From: Rhizobium subbaraonis
Lineage (GTDB): Bacteria > Pseudomonadota > Alphaproteobacteria > Rhizobiales > Rhizobiaceae
Length of the DNA: 64,000 nucleotides
Assembly: GCF_900220975.1 (NCBI RefSeq)
Contig: NZ_OBQD01000019.1
Location: forward strand, 1-64,000
Direction of reading: 5' to 3'
The notes under the pieces are model-generated. The model made no database searches. It saw only the letters and a list, made by a program, of their open reading frames with translations, and had not been told where the DNA came from. Every line of letters begins with the position of its first letter. The stretch's first letter is position 1. Below are positions 34,909-43,449 of the stretch, piece after piece. The translations under genes were made by a program, and so were the position numbers.

Positions 34909-36039
34909 TTACTTTCCGAGGTTCAACTTTCCGGGGAAATAGTGCTCATAGGCGAGTGCGAGATCGGCCGAGTTCATCAACTCGTAGTACACGACCCTCT
35001 CCACCCACTGCCGTTGACTGTCGAGCACCTTCTTCATGAACGCATCCGCTTCAAGCGTGGGGATGATCTGATCCCAGGCCTTCAGTTGTGCATCCAGAAT
35101 TTCCTTCGGTGTGCGGTGCACGGTCACGCCATGTTCGGTCTGAAGCTTTTGAAGGTCGCTTGAATAGTTGTCCATCGCGGACGCAGTATTCGCCGTGCTT
35201 GCGGCCTCCACGCCATATTCGAGGATTGCCTGCAGATCGTCGGGAAGGTCGTCAAACACATCCTTGTTGAACAGGAATTCGAAAGACTCGCTCGCCTGAT
35301 GGTAGGACGAAAGCATGTAGTTCTTGGCGACATCCTGCGAACCAAACCGAATGTCAGAGGATGGATTGTTGAACTCGAAGGCGTCGATGACGCCCCGCTC
35401 CATCGCCGGCACGATCTCGCCGCCCGGAAGCTGAGCAACGCTCATGCCCATGTTCTGCATGAGATCGGCGGCAAGCCCGACGGTACGATATTTGAGACCG
35501 TTGACATCGTTCACACTCGCCACCGGATTCTTGAACCAGCCGAACGGCTGTGCGGGCATCGGGAAGCCATAGAAGCCGTAAAGGTTCAGCCCCATGATGT
35601 CCTGGGTGAGTTCCCGGTAGAGATCCTTGCCTCCGCCTTGATGGAACCATCCGAGCATGGTGGTTGCGCTGCCGCCAAATACCGGCCCGGTGCCGAAGAG
35701 GGAAGCTGCCTTGTGCTTGCCGTACCAATAGACGGGAACGGTGTGGGCTGCGTCGATCACGCCATCATTGACGCCGTCGAGCACCTGAAACGCGCCGACG
35801 ACCGTACCGGCGGGCATGAGTTCGAACTTCAGGCGTCCGCCGGACATTCGCTCGACCCGTTCGACGTACTGGCGGGCAAATTCCATCCAGATATCCGACG
35901 CGGGCCAGGATGTTTGCATTTTAATGACGATTGGTGCCTGCGCCATCACGGGCGGGGCTGCAAGCGCCCCCATCGCAGTTACTCCAACGAACGTCGACGC
36001 TCCCAGCAACTCTCGACGCGATACGTTCTTTTTGTTCAT
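34909..36039 (-). CDS. TRAP transporter substrate-binding protein (DctP/TakP-like)
   Basis: A 376-residue TRAP binding protein. The N-terminus SRRELLGASTFVGVTAMGAL looks like a twin-arginine signal, which points to folded export. The body resembles the TakP/mannitol-chloroaromatic branch (KMQTSWPASDIWMEF, GVIDAAHTVPVYWYGKHKA, AFEFNNPSSD). Relatives bind alpha-keto acids and other monocarboxylates. The start at 36039 has a consensus GGAGGAAGAG site. It is the first gene of the TRAP operon, below a 416-base gene-free region. Confidence 0.92.
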   Translation of the reverse strand: MNKKNVSRRELLGASTFVGVTAMGALAAPPVMAQAPIVIKMQTSWPASDIWMEFARQYVERVERMSGGRLKFELMPAGTVVGAFQVLDGVNDGVIDAAHTVPVYWYGKHKAASLFGTGPVFGGSATTMLGWFHQGGGKDLYRELTQDIMGLNLYGFYGFPMPAQPFGWFKNPVASVNDVNGLKYRTVGLAADLMQNMGMSVAQLPGGEIVPAMERGVIDAFEFNNPSSDIRFGSQDVAKNYMLSSYHQASESFEFLFNKDVFDDLPDDLQAILEYGVEAASTANTASAMDNYSSDLQKLQTEHGVTVHRTPKEILDAQLKAWDQIIPTLEADAFMKKVLDSQRQWVERVVYYELMNSADLALAYEHYFPGKLNLGK

Positions 36040-36455
36040 TGCTCTTCCTCCCTGGATTGTTGTCAAATTCTCCCTGCATTCAATTGTTAGTTCGCTACGT
36101 TGACGAAGATGGCTCCCAACCTCTTCGCGATCAGTCTCAACAACTGATTGTTCCCGTTTGTCAATTATGCACACTTTCTGAAGTTCTGACAGACGTTCAA
36201 CTGTTGTTGAATGACAGCTTTGGGCTGTGGTCCACAGCCAAGGCAAAGTTTTTCCTCAACCAGAGCATGGCTTCCTGGGTGGCGCCGCCCTCTCTCGTCG
36301 CCGCAGCGGAAGGAGCCACACGGCATGGGCAATAATCTCGGCTGGAAAGCGAAGGCGTCGGTAATGGCTGGGCAGTTCTCGGTCATGCTGGTCTAGTTGC
36401 ATTTCCCCCAGCACAATCCGTTAAGGCGACGCCACCGCGCGAGATCGGCTATCGA
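36040..36455 (-). other. Gene-free region between TRAP operon and LysE-type exporter
   Basis: About 416 bases without a convincing gene. It must hold the TRAP operon promoter. A perfect 6-4-6 palindrome, TTCAAC-TGTT-GTTGAA, lies at 36196-36211 flanked by two copies of TGACAG, and CAACAACTG nearby is related. Short ORFs on both strands in 36165-36396 show no recognisable family. The remainder may be degraded sequence. Confidence 0.5.
36196..36211. promoter_or_regulatory. Operator-like palindrome upstream of the TRAP operon
   Basis: TTCAAC-TGTT-GTTGAA is a perfect inverted repeat about 157 bases upstream of the TRAP binding-protein start. TGACAG repeats flank it on each side. No regulator gene for this transporter is adjacent, so the binding protein is unknown. 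Confidence 0.4.
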
Positions 36456-37064
36456 TCACAGGCCCCCCAGCAGCTTGAAGGCGATAAGCCACATCGTAAC
36501 CGCAACGAGCCCTTCCAGTACGCGCCAGGCGGCGGGATTGGCAAAGATCGGTCTCAACTTGGTTGCGCCGTAACCGAGCGAGAAGAAGAACAGGAACGAG
36601 GCCGTCACGGCTCCCGCGGCAAAGGATGCTTCCAGGCCTGGAAAACCCGTCGAGATCGTGCCGAGCAGGACAACGGTGTCGAGATAGACATGCGGATTGA
36701 GCCAGGTGAGCGCCAGGCAGGTGAGAAGCGCCTTGCGCAGGCTGGACGCACCAACTTCGCCTACCGCCAGCGCGCCTGAAGACCGCAGGGCGGAACGAAG
36801 GCTCCTTGCGCCGTACCACATGAGGAAGATCGCCCCGCCATAGCGCATCAGGGCATCGAGCCAGGGCAACACCGCGGCGATCTGGCGGAAACTGGTTATG
36901 CCGACAACGATCAGCAGCGCGTCAGACAGCGCACAGGCAAGACAGATGGCAAAGACGTGCTCGTTGCGCACCCCTTGCCGCAGCACGAAGGCATTTTGCG
37001 CGCCGATCGCCACGATCAGGCTGAGGCCCATGGTGAAGCCGGTGAAATAGACGGATATGCTCAT
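36456..37064 (-). CDS. LysE/ArgO-family basic amino acid exporter
   Basis: A 202-residue membrane protein with six hydrophobic segments. It begins with the family signature SLIVAIGAQNAFVLRQGV and has the central TWLNPHVYLDTVVLLG motif. LysE/ArgO proteins export L-arginine, L-lysine or toxic analogues such as canavanine. It diverges from an ArgP/LysG-type activator with 98 bases between them, the classic exporter-regulator pair. Confidence 0.92.
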   Translation of the reverse strand: MSISVYFTGFTMGLSLIVAIGAQNAFVLRQGVRNEHVFAICLACALSDALLIVVGITSFRQIAAVLPWLDALMRYGGAIFLMWYGARSLRSALRSSGALAVGEVGASSLRKALLTCLALTWLNPHVYLDTVVLLGTISTGFPGLEASFAAGAVTASFLFFFSLGYGATKLRPIFANPAAWRVLEGLVAVTMWLIAFKLLGGL

Positions 37065-37162
37065 GCGCGGCGTGTGCTCCTTCTTCGCGGCGCAATTCCC
37101 TACCGCGGCCTGGCAATTTAGGATAGTTAATGCTACTTACTCCAATTAAGCCAAGCTAAATC
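37065..37162. promoter_or_regulatory. Divergent promoter region of exporter and ArgP/LysG-type regulator
   Basis: The 98-base gap is AT-rich relative to its surroundings. It contains TTAGGATAGTTAATGCTACTT followed by AATTAAGCC, which suits promoter and LysR-type operator function. By family analogy the regulator should activate the exporter from here when basic amino acids accumulate. Exact boxes were not assigned. Confidence 0.5.
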
Positions 37163-38071
37163 ATGCTCGACTATTCAGCCCTCCGCACCGTTGCTGCCGT
37201 GATCCAGACCGGGAGCTTCGAAAAGGCCGCCGGCCTTCTGAACGTCACGCCCTCGGCGGTCTCCCAGCGTGTCAAGCTGATCGAGGAACGGCTCGGCATC
37301 GTGCTAATCGTCCGTGGCAGCCCGTGCACGGCGACCGAAACGGGCGAATGGCTGTGCCGGCACCTAGAAAATGTCGGCATGCTGGAAGAAGAGTTGCTGA
37401 AGCAGTTGCCCACGCTTGCGGCGCCTGACGAAGCACGCCAGCGGGTGACACTGCACATCGCGACCAATGCGGACAGCCTCGCCACCTGGTTTCTGACCGC
37501 CGTCGCAAACTTTACGAAGCAGTCGCATCACCTCGTGAACGTCGCCATTGACGATGAGGACCACACCGCCGAGTGGCTGCAACGGGGACGGGTCCTTGCG
37601 GCAGTTACCAGCCTCGAAAAGCCGATCCAGGGCTGCCGCCACCTCTCGCTCGGTGCGCTGCGCTATCGGGCGACGGCAAGCCCCGACTTCATGGCGCGGC
37701 ACTTTCCGGACGGCGTAACTGCCGACGCCTTGGTGAGCGCGCCATCGCTCCTCTTCAACCAGAAGGACAGGCTGCAGGCCCGTTGGATTCGCCAGATAAT
37801 CGGGAGGGAACTCGCCGGGCCCGTCCACTGGCTGCCATCGACGCAAAGCTTTGTGGATGCAAGCCTCGCCGGCATGGGGTGGGGCATGAATCCGGAGCTG
37901 TTGGTGGGCGAGCATTTGAAGGCAGGCCGGTTGGTGGAACTGCGCACGCAGACCCCGCTCGACATCCCGCTCTACTGGCAGATGAACCGCCTCGCCGCCG
38001 ACCGTCTGGCCGATCTGACGCGCGAAGTCGTTCAGACCGCGCGTCTGCTCCTGCGTCATGAAGGCCGGTAG
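37163..38071 (+). CDS. LysR-family regulator, ArgP/LysG type
   Basis: A 302-residue LysR-type regulator of the ArgP/LysG group. The N-terminal helix-turn-helix (SFEKAAGLLNVTPSAVSQRV) and the effector-binding domain (about residues 92-290) are complete. The family phrase TPSAVSQRVKLIEERLG and the divergent LysE-type gene together support control of basic amino acid export. ATG 37163 is the obvious start. Confidence 0.92.
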   Translation: MLDYSALRTVAAVIQTGSFEKAAGLLNVTPSAVSQRVKLIEERLGIVLIVRGSPCTATETGEWLCRHLENVGMLEEELLKQLPTLAAPDEARQRVTLHIATNADSLATWFLTAVANFTKQSHHLVNVAIDDEDHTAEWLQRGRVLAAVTSLEKPIQGCRHLSLGALRYRATASPDFMARHFPDGVTADALVSAPSLLFNQKDRLQARWIRQIIGRELAGPVHWLPSTQSFVDASLAGMGWGMNPELLVGEHLKAGRLVELRTQTPLDIPLYWQMNRLAADRLADLTREVVQTARLLLRHEGR

Positions 38072-38249
38072 AGGATCGGTCCACCGTTGTCGGACGCCGC
38101 GCGGCGCAGACCGATCGGGAAAACTTGCTTGCCATTTTGCACGATTGCACATCTAAGCATGACCGAACGGGCAATAATATGCACAAAATATTTGAAATAC
38201 GGTCATATCTGAGATACGTTCAGCCATGCCCTGATTTTATGAGGATGCG

Positions 38250-39656
38250 ATGCCCCTTCAATCGACGCCGGGACACGCGTCATTCGACGTCGCCGTAATC
38301 GGCGCAGGCGTGGTTGGCTGTGCGGTGGCGCGCCGGTTTACTCTGGCGGGCGCCAAGGTGGCGCTGGTGGAGAAGGGAGCGGACATCCTCTCCGGTGCCT
38401 CCAAGGCCAACAGCGCGATTTTGCACACGGGCTTTGATGCGCCCGCTTCGAGCCTGGAGCTGGAACTCGTGCGTGCCGGGCGGGAAGAATATCTTGAGAT
38501 CTACAAGCAGCTTGGCTTGTCGCTGGTCCGGACCGGAGCACTTGTTTGCGCCTGGAGCGAACGTGAGGCGGACAAGCTCGAAGATATCGCGCGACAGGGA
38601 CGCGAGAACGGGATCTCCGAACTCGGCCTGATGACCGCCGCGGCTGCCCGTGCCACTATGCCGACGCTGTCGAACGGGCTGGTGGCAGCCCTGGAAGTGG
38701 CGGGCGAGCATATCATCGATCCCTGGTCGGCGCCCCTCGCCTATCTTACGCAGGCCGTCGGGCTGGGCTGCGTGTTCTTGCGCGGGACGGAAGTCTTGCG
38801 CGGGGAATTCGACGGGCGATGGAGATTGGAAACGTCGGCCGGCGCCCTGGAGGCTGCAGCGGTCGTCAACGCAGCAGGCCTTTACGGTGACACCGTCGAC
38901 GAGAGATTGGGCCTTGGTCCCGAATTTCGGATCAAGCCGCGCAAAGGGCAGTTCGTCGTTCTCGACAAGGCGGCGTTTCGCCACGTTCCGCGTATCGTCC
39001 TGCCGGTCCCGACGGAGATCACCAAGGGTGTCGTCGTCTGCCCCACGGCCTTTGGCAATGTTCTGATCGGTCCGACGGCGGAAGAGCAGGACGATCGTGT
39101 TCGCGCCACCGTCGAGATGCAGACGCTGGAGGCGCTGCTGGCTCGCGGTGCGGAGATCGTTCCGGCCCTTGCCGGCATTCCCGTTACCGCCATCTATGCC
39201 GGCTTGCGCCCCGCCACCGAGAAAAAGGCCTATCGCGTGATCACTCGGCCGGAGAAGCGCGCGATCACGCTTGGCGGCATTCGCTCGACGGGGCTGAGCG
39301 CCGCGCTGGGGCTGGCCCGGCATGCGCTCCGACTGCATGAAGGTTTCGGCGCCACGTTCGCTCCGCCCGCTCCGTTGCCGGCGGTCAGCGTTCCGAACCT
39401 GACGGAAACCTGCCGGCGTGATTGGCAGCAGCCCGGACATGGCGAAATCGTTTGCCATTGCGAGCTTGTGACGCGACGCGAGATCGAGGCTGCGCTGGCG
39501 AGCCCGGTTCCGCCCGGCGATTTCGGTGGTCTGAGACGGCGCACACGCGCCGGGATGGGGCGCTGCCAGGGCTTCTACTGCAATGCGCGTCTGGCGGAGA
39601 TGACAAGGGGCCGACTCGCAACACCGCTCGCCGTGGACGAGGGACGAAAACCATGA
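38250..39656 (+). CDS. FAD-dependent oxidoreductase with C-terminal BFD-type [2Fe-2S] domain (GlpA-like)
   Basis: A 468-residue flavoprotein of the DAO family. The FAD-binding GxGxxG motif is in [18 protein letters not shown], and the substrate domain spans about residues 60-370. A C-terminal BFD-like domain (about 400-460) carries CHC followed later by CQGFYC, four cysteines for an iron-sulfur cluster. This layout matches GlpA of anaerobic glycerol-3-phosphate dehydrogenase. The next gene resembles the GlpB/NAD(FAD)-oxidoreductase partner and overlaps by ATGA. A polyol phosphate or 2-hydroxy acid is the likely substrate. Confidence 0.88.
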   Translation: MPLQSTPGHASFDVAVIGAGVVGCAVARRFTLAGAKVALVEKGADILSGASKANSAILHTGFDAPASSLELELVRAGREEYLEIYKQLGLSLVRTGALVCAWSEREADKLEDIARQGRENGISELGLMTAAAARATMPTLSNGLVAALEVAGEHIIDPWSAPLAYLTQAVGLGCVFLRGTEVLRGEFDGRWRLETSAGALEAAAVVNAAGLYGDTVDERLGLGPEFRIKPRKGQFVVLDKAAFRHVPRIVLPVPTEITKGVVVCPTAFGNVLIGPTAEEQDDRVRATVEMQTLEALLARGAEIVPALAGIPVTAIYAGLRPATEKKAYRVITRPEKRAITLGGIRSTGLSAALGLARHALRLHEGFGATFAPPAPLPAVSVPNLTETCRRDWQQPGHGEIVCHCELVTRREIEAALASPVPPGDFGGLRRRTRAGMGRCQGFYCNARLAEMTRGRLATPLAVDEGRKP

Positions 39657-40876
39657 CTACGCTTGCAGATGTTCTGGTCGTCGGCGGCGGACCGGCAGGC
39701 GTCGCCGCCGCGCTGGAATTGCGTCGTCGTGGCGTGGAGAAGGTCATCCTCCTCGAGCGCGAGGGCCATCTCGGAGGCGCGACACGCCATTGCAGCCATT
39801 CCCCGTTCGGTATGCGCGAATTCGGCCGGGTCTATTTCGGTGCCGGCTATGGCCGCAGGCTGGAGCACGAGGCGCAACAGGCCGGAGTCGACGTGCGGTA
39901 CGGTCATTCCGTCGTTCGCCTCGGAGAAGATGGTTCGGTGCTCGTCACCGCGCCTGACGGCGTCGAAACCCTGCGCGCGCGCCGGGTCATCACCAGCACC
40001 GGAGCGCGAGAGCAGCCCCGCTCGGCACGGCTGATCTCCGGAGACCGGCCGATCGGCGTCGTCACGACCGGTACGCTGCAGTCCTATGTCGCCTTTCACG
40101 GGCTGATGCCCTTCCGCCGCCCGGTCGTGGTCGGTTCGGAACTCGTATCCCTGTCGGCTATACTGACATGTTTGGCGCACGGTGCGCGTCCCGTCGCGAT
40201 GCTCGAGCAGGGGCCGCATGCGCTGGCGCGGGCGCCGCTCACATGGCTTCCGTCGCTTGCCGGCATTCCCTTTCTTCGCGGTGCCGAAATTGTGGACATT
40301 CGTGGCCGCGAACGAGTCGAGGCCGTCCAGATTCGCCATGCGGGCGAAATCGGGACGCTCGAATGCGACGGCGTTCTGCTGACGGGACATTTCACCCCGG
40401 AGGCCTCGCTTTTTCTACAGTCGAACACCGGCGTGGATGCGGGCAGCGCCGGACCAGCGGTCGACCAGGATGGCCGCTCTGCCAATCCGCTGCTTTTCGC
40501 CGGCGGCAATGTGTTGAGGGCGGTCGAATCGGGAGGATGGGCCTTTCGCGAAGGACGTTCGGTCGGCGCCGTCGTGGCGGCGGACCTGAGACGCGATCCG
40601 GCGGCGCGGGAGTTCGTCCCCGTCACCTACGACGATCCGGTGAAATTGACGGTCCCTTCCCTGCTGCGGCCCAGTCACCTGCGCGAGGGTGCGTTCCGGC
40701 ATTTCCAGCTGCGGTTTCGCAGGCGTGCGGTCGGCCGCCTGTCGCTGGAACTCGACGGACAGGCGATCTGGTCCCGCCGTGGGCGCTGGCAGCCGGAGCG
40801 GCGCGTGCTCGCACCGCTGCCGCCGCGCGCGCTGCTCGCCGCCCATGTCCACTTCGGCTTCCAGGAGGAGACCTGA
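39653..40876 (+). CDS. FAD/NAD(P)-binding oxidoreductase, partner of the GlpA-like protein
   Basis: A 407-residue pyridine-nucleotide-disulfide-oxidoreductase-like flavoprotein. The N-terminal dinucleotide motif is VLVVGGGPAGVAAALEL, and a second region near PVVVGSELVSLSAIL belongs to the NAD-domain position. A late FAGGNVLRAVESGG motif binds FAD. No redox-active CxxxxC pair is visible. ATG 39653 overlaps the preceding stop (ATGA), and the kinase start follows its stop with no gap. It probably forms a complex with the GlpA-like protein, as in GlpAB or octopine-oxidase-type enzymes. Confidence 0.85.
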   Translation: MTTLADVLVVGGGPAGVAAALELRRRGVEKVILLEREGHLGGATRHCSHSPFGMREFGRVYFGAGYGRRLEHEAQQAGVDVRYGHSVVRLGEDGSVLVTAPDGVETLRARRVITSTGAREQPRSARLISGDRPIGVVTTGTLQSYVAFHGLMPFRRPVVVGSELVSLSAILTCLAHGARPVAMLEQGPHALARAPLTWLPSLAGIPFLRGAEIVDIRGRERVEAVQIRHAGEIGTLECDGVLLTGHFTPEASLFLQSNTGVDAGSAGPAVDQDGRSANPLLFAGGNVLRAVESGGWAFREGRSVGAVVAADLRRDPAAREFVPVTYDDPVKLTVPSLLRPSHLREGAFRHFQLRFRRRAVGRLSLELDGQAIWSRRGRWQPERRVLAPLPPRALLAAHVHFGFQEET

Positions 40877-42292
40877 ATGCGCGTCGCCGCCATCGATCAG
40901 GGCACTACGTCCACGCGATGCCTCGTCGTGGAGGACGGCGGCGCCTGGCACGTCGCGGCAAGCGTGCGGCACGGTCAGCATCATCCTTCGCCGGGCTGGG
41001 TCGAGCACGACGCGGAAGAACTTCTCGCCAACGTCAAGGCCGTGCTGCAGGCGGCAGGCCGGGTCGATGGCATCGCGATCGCCAACCAGGGGGAAAGCTG
41101 CCTTGCCTGGGACGGTGAAACCGGAAAACCCCTTTCCCCCGTCATCGTCTGGCAGGACGCACGGACCGGCGACGCGCTTGCAGCGCTCGATCGCTCGGCC
41201 GTGCAGCGTTCCAAGGAAGTCTCGGGGCTTCCGCTCGATCCCTATTTCTCCGCCAGCAAGCTCGCCTGGCTGTTGAAGAACATTCCATCGGTCGCCGAGG
41301 CGCATGGGCGGGGTCGCTTGCGGCTCGGGACGACGGACGCCTTCTTCCTGGATCGGCTGACGGGAACCTTTGCAACCGATCTTGCGACCGCGTCACGCAC
41401 CGGACTGCTCGATCTGTCAACGGGCGGATGGAGCAAGGAGATGTGCGCGCTCCATGGCGTGCCGATGGAATGCCTCCCGCAGATCCGTCCCGTCGACGCC
41501 GGTTTCGGGGCAGTCGACGGCGTGCCCGTCAAGGTCTCGATCGTCGATCAGCAGGCGGCCCTCCATGGTCATGGCTGCCGCAAGGCCGGCGATTGCAAGA
41601 TCACTTTCGGTACGGGTGCGTTTCTCCTGGCCGTATCGGGTAGCGATCGCCCGCCCGCGTCTGACCTGCTGCCGACCGTCGCCTGGCAGCGGGAGGGGGA
41701 GCGGCCGGTCTTTGCCATCGAGGGGGGTGTCTACGATGCCGGTTCCGCTGTGGAGTGGGCCGGCAGGCTCGGCCTTTTCACCGATCCGACGGAACTCAGC
41801 GCTTTCGAAGGACCGTCGGCACTGAGCCGGGGCATCGTCTTCGTTCCCGCGCTTTCCGGACTGGCGGCGCCGTACTGGGATCGGCAGGCCGCGCCGCTCT
41901 TCATCGGCATGGACCACGCGACGGACAAGCGCGATCTCGCGCGCGCCGTCCTGGAAGGGATCGCGATGATGACGGCGAGCCTCGTCGAAGCGGCTTCCTC
42001 GGTCACTCCGCTCGGCGCCAGCATCTCGATAGACGGCGGGCTTTCGCAGAGCGACTATTTCGCAGCCTTCCTGGCGGCGGCAAGCAATCGCACGATCCGT
42101 GTCCCGCAGATGCACGAACTGACGGCGCTGGGCCTGGCTGAACTTTGCGGGATCCACGTCGAGGCGGCACGCGCCGCAGCCACGATCTTTGCGCCGGACG
42201 GCTCCGTGGGCGCACAAGAGCATGCGCGTTACGCCGAGGCCGTCGCGCGGACAAGAGGCTGGAGGCAGGGCCATCCAGCGTCCTCAAGCTGA
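40877..42292 (+). CDS. FGGY-family carbohydrate kinase, glycerol-kinase-like
   Basis: A 471-residue kinase of the FGGY family, closest in motifs to glycerol kinase (AIDQGTTSTR, VIVWQDAR, SIVDQQAALHG, ITFGTGAFLL, SISIDGGLSQSDYF). Most glycerol contacts are kept: Glu73, the Trp of VIVWQD, the Tyr of LDPYFSASK, the Asp of SIVDQQ and the Phe of GTGAFLL. However, the arginine of the NQRE motif is Gly72 here (NQGES). This suggests a substrate other than, or larger than, glycerol. The ATG directly abuts the upstream stop codon. Confidence 0.88.
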   Translation: MRVAAIDQGTTSTRCLVVEDGGAWHVAASVRHGQHHPSPGWVEHDAEELLANVKAVLQAAGRVDGIAIANQGESCLAWDGETGKPLSPVIVWQDARTGDALAALDRSAVQRSKEVSGLPLDPYFSASKLAWLLKNIPSVAEAHGRGRLRLGTTDAFFLDRLTGTFATDLATASRTGLLDLSTGGWSKEMCALHGVPMECLPQIRPVDAGFGAVDGVPVKVSIVDQQAALHGHGCRKAGDCKITFGTGAFLLAVSGSDRPPASDLLPTVAWQREGERPVFAIEGGVYDAGSAVEWAGRLGLFTDPTELSAFEGPSALSRGIVFVPALSGLAAPYWDRQAAPLFIGMDHATDKRDLARAVLEGIAMMTASLVEAASSVTPLGASISIDGGLSQSDYFAAFLAAASNRTIRVPQMHELTALGLAELCGIHVEAARAAATIFAPDGSVGAQEHARYAEAVARTRGWRQGHPASSS

Positions 42293-42410
42293 GGCGTGCG
42301 TCGTTTGCCTTGCAGCGCGCGACGTTTACCGCGCGATCGCGCGTGACCGGCCCGGGACCGCTGCCGGAAGCGGCGATTATCCAGGTCGAACGGGCCCGCC
42401 GGTCAGCTCT

Positions 42411-43439
42411 CTATCGCGCGCCCCAGGTGTCGGTCAGGCGGTAGCCTTCCGGCCAGGGGTCGCTGGGATCGAGCATGTGCTGATGGGTGCCGGTGATCCA
42501 GGCACGGCCGGAGATTTCCGGCAACACGGCCGGGCGGTCGCCAACGGTGGTCGTGCCGAGGATGCGGCCGGAGAAGGTCGAGCCGATCAGCGAGACGGCT
42601 GTCAGCCGATCTTCGAGACCCATCTGCCCGCGGGCGTGCAGCACCGCCATTCGCGCCGAAAGCGCAGTCCCGGTGGGCGACCGGTCGACCTTGCCAGGCT
42701 GGATGGCAACGGCCGCACCCGCGCGCAGCCCTTCCGCGGTCCGTTCCACCGGGCCGGCGAAGAGGCAGAAGGAAAAATGCTTCCAGTCCGGATTTTCCGG
42801 GTGGTTGAAGCCGAGTGCGGCATTGGCCGCGTTCGTGATCCGCACACCGAGCCGGGCAATGTCGTGCGCCTCGTCTGGCTTAAGCGCGAAGCCCATGCTG
42901 GCCGCATCGACGATGACGAAGCTGTCGCCGCCATAGGCGGTATCGATGGTCAGCGTGCCGAGCCCCTCTACCTCGAGCCTGGCGTCCAGCCGTTCGGCGA
43001 AGCTTGGCAGGTTCTGCACGAAAATGCGCTCCGCCTTGCCGTCCCTGCATTCGGCCCGGACGCGCACGAGGCCGCCGGGAGCCTCGAGCGTGATCTCCGT
43101 CACGGGTTCCTGCATCGGGAGGATCCCGCTGTCGAGCAGCACGGTCGATACGCAGATCGAGTTGGAGCCGGACATCGGCGGCGTGTCTTCGGGCTCCATG
43201 ATGATGAAGGCGGCATCCGCCTCCGGATGCTTTGGCGGCACCAGAAGGTTGACGTGGCGGAACACGCCGCCACGCGGCTCGTTCAGGACAAAATTGCGCA
43301 GCGTCTGGTCGCGCGCGATCCAGCGGCTCTGTTCCCAGATCGTGTCGCCGGGCGGCGGGGTAACGCCGCCGACGATGACGTCGCCGACTTCGCCTTCCGC
43401 ATGGGCGGAAACGACATGGATGGTTTTGCTGCTGCGCAT
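42411..43439 (-). CDS. Proline racemase family protein with Ser/Thr active-site pair
   Basis: A 342-residue member of the proline racemase/hydroxyproline epimerase/trans-3-hydroxyproline dehydratase family. The first catalytic position is Ser90 ([10 protein letters not shown] instead of MCGH) and the second is Thr256 ([12 protein letters not shown] instead of DRSPCG). Racemases and 2-epimerases need two acid/base thiols, and the dehydratases have Cys/Thr. A Ser/Thr enzyme is therefore unlikely to be the 4-hydroxyproline 2-epimerase and may be a dehydratase-like or novel activity. It is the last gene of the hyp transport operon, 10 bases after aconitase X. Confidence 0.88.
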   Translation of the reverse strand: MRSSKTIHVVSAHAEGEVGDVIVGGVTPPPGDTIWEQSRWIARDQTLRNFVLNEPRGGVFRHVNLLVPPKHPEADAAFIIMEPEDTPPMSGSNSICVSTVLLDSGILPMQEPVTEITLEAPGGLVRVRAECRDGKAERIFVQNLPSFAERLDARLEVEGLGTLTIDTAYGGDSFVIVDAASMGFALKPDEAHDIARLGVRITNAANAALGFNHPENPDWKHFSFCLFAGPVERTAEGLRAGAAVAIQPGKVDRSPTGTALSARMAVLHARGQMGLEDRLTAVSLIGSTFSGRILGTTTVGDRPAVLPEISGRAWITGTHQHMLDPSDPWPEGYRLTDTWGAR

Positions 43440-43449
43440 TTCTATCTCC

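Noticed and set aside
42320-42345. Palindrome CGCGCGATCGCGCG as a terminator between convergent genes
   Set aside because: Short self-complementary GC sequence without a loop or T-run; likely composition.
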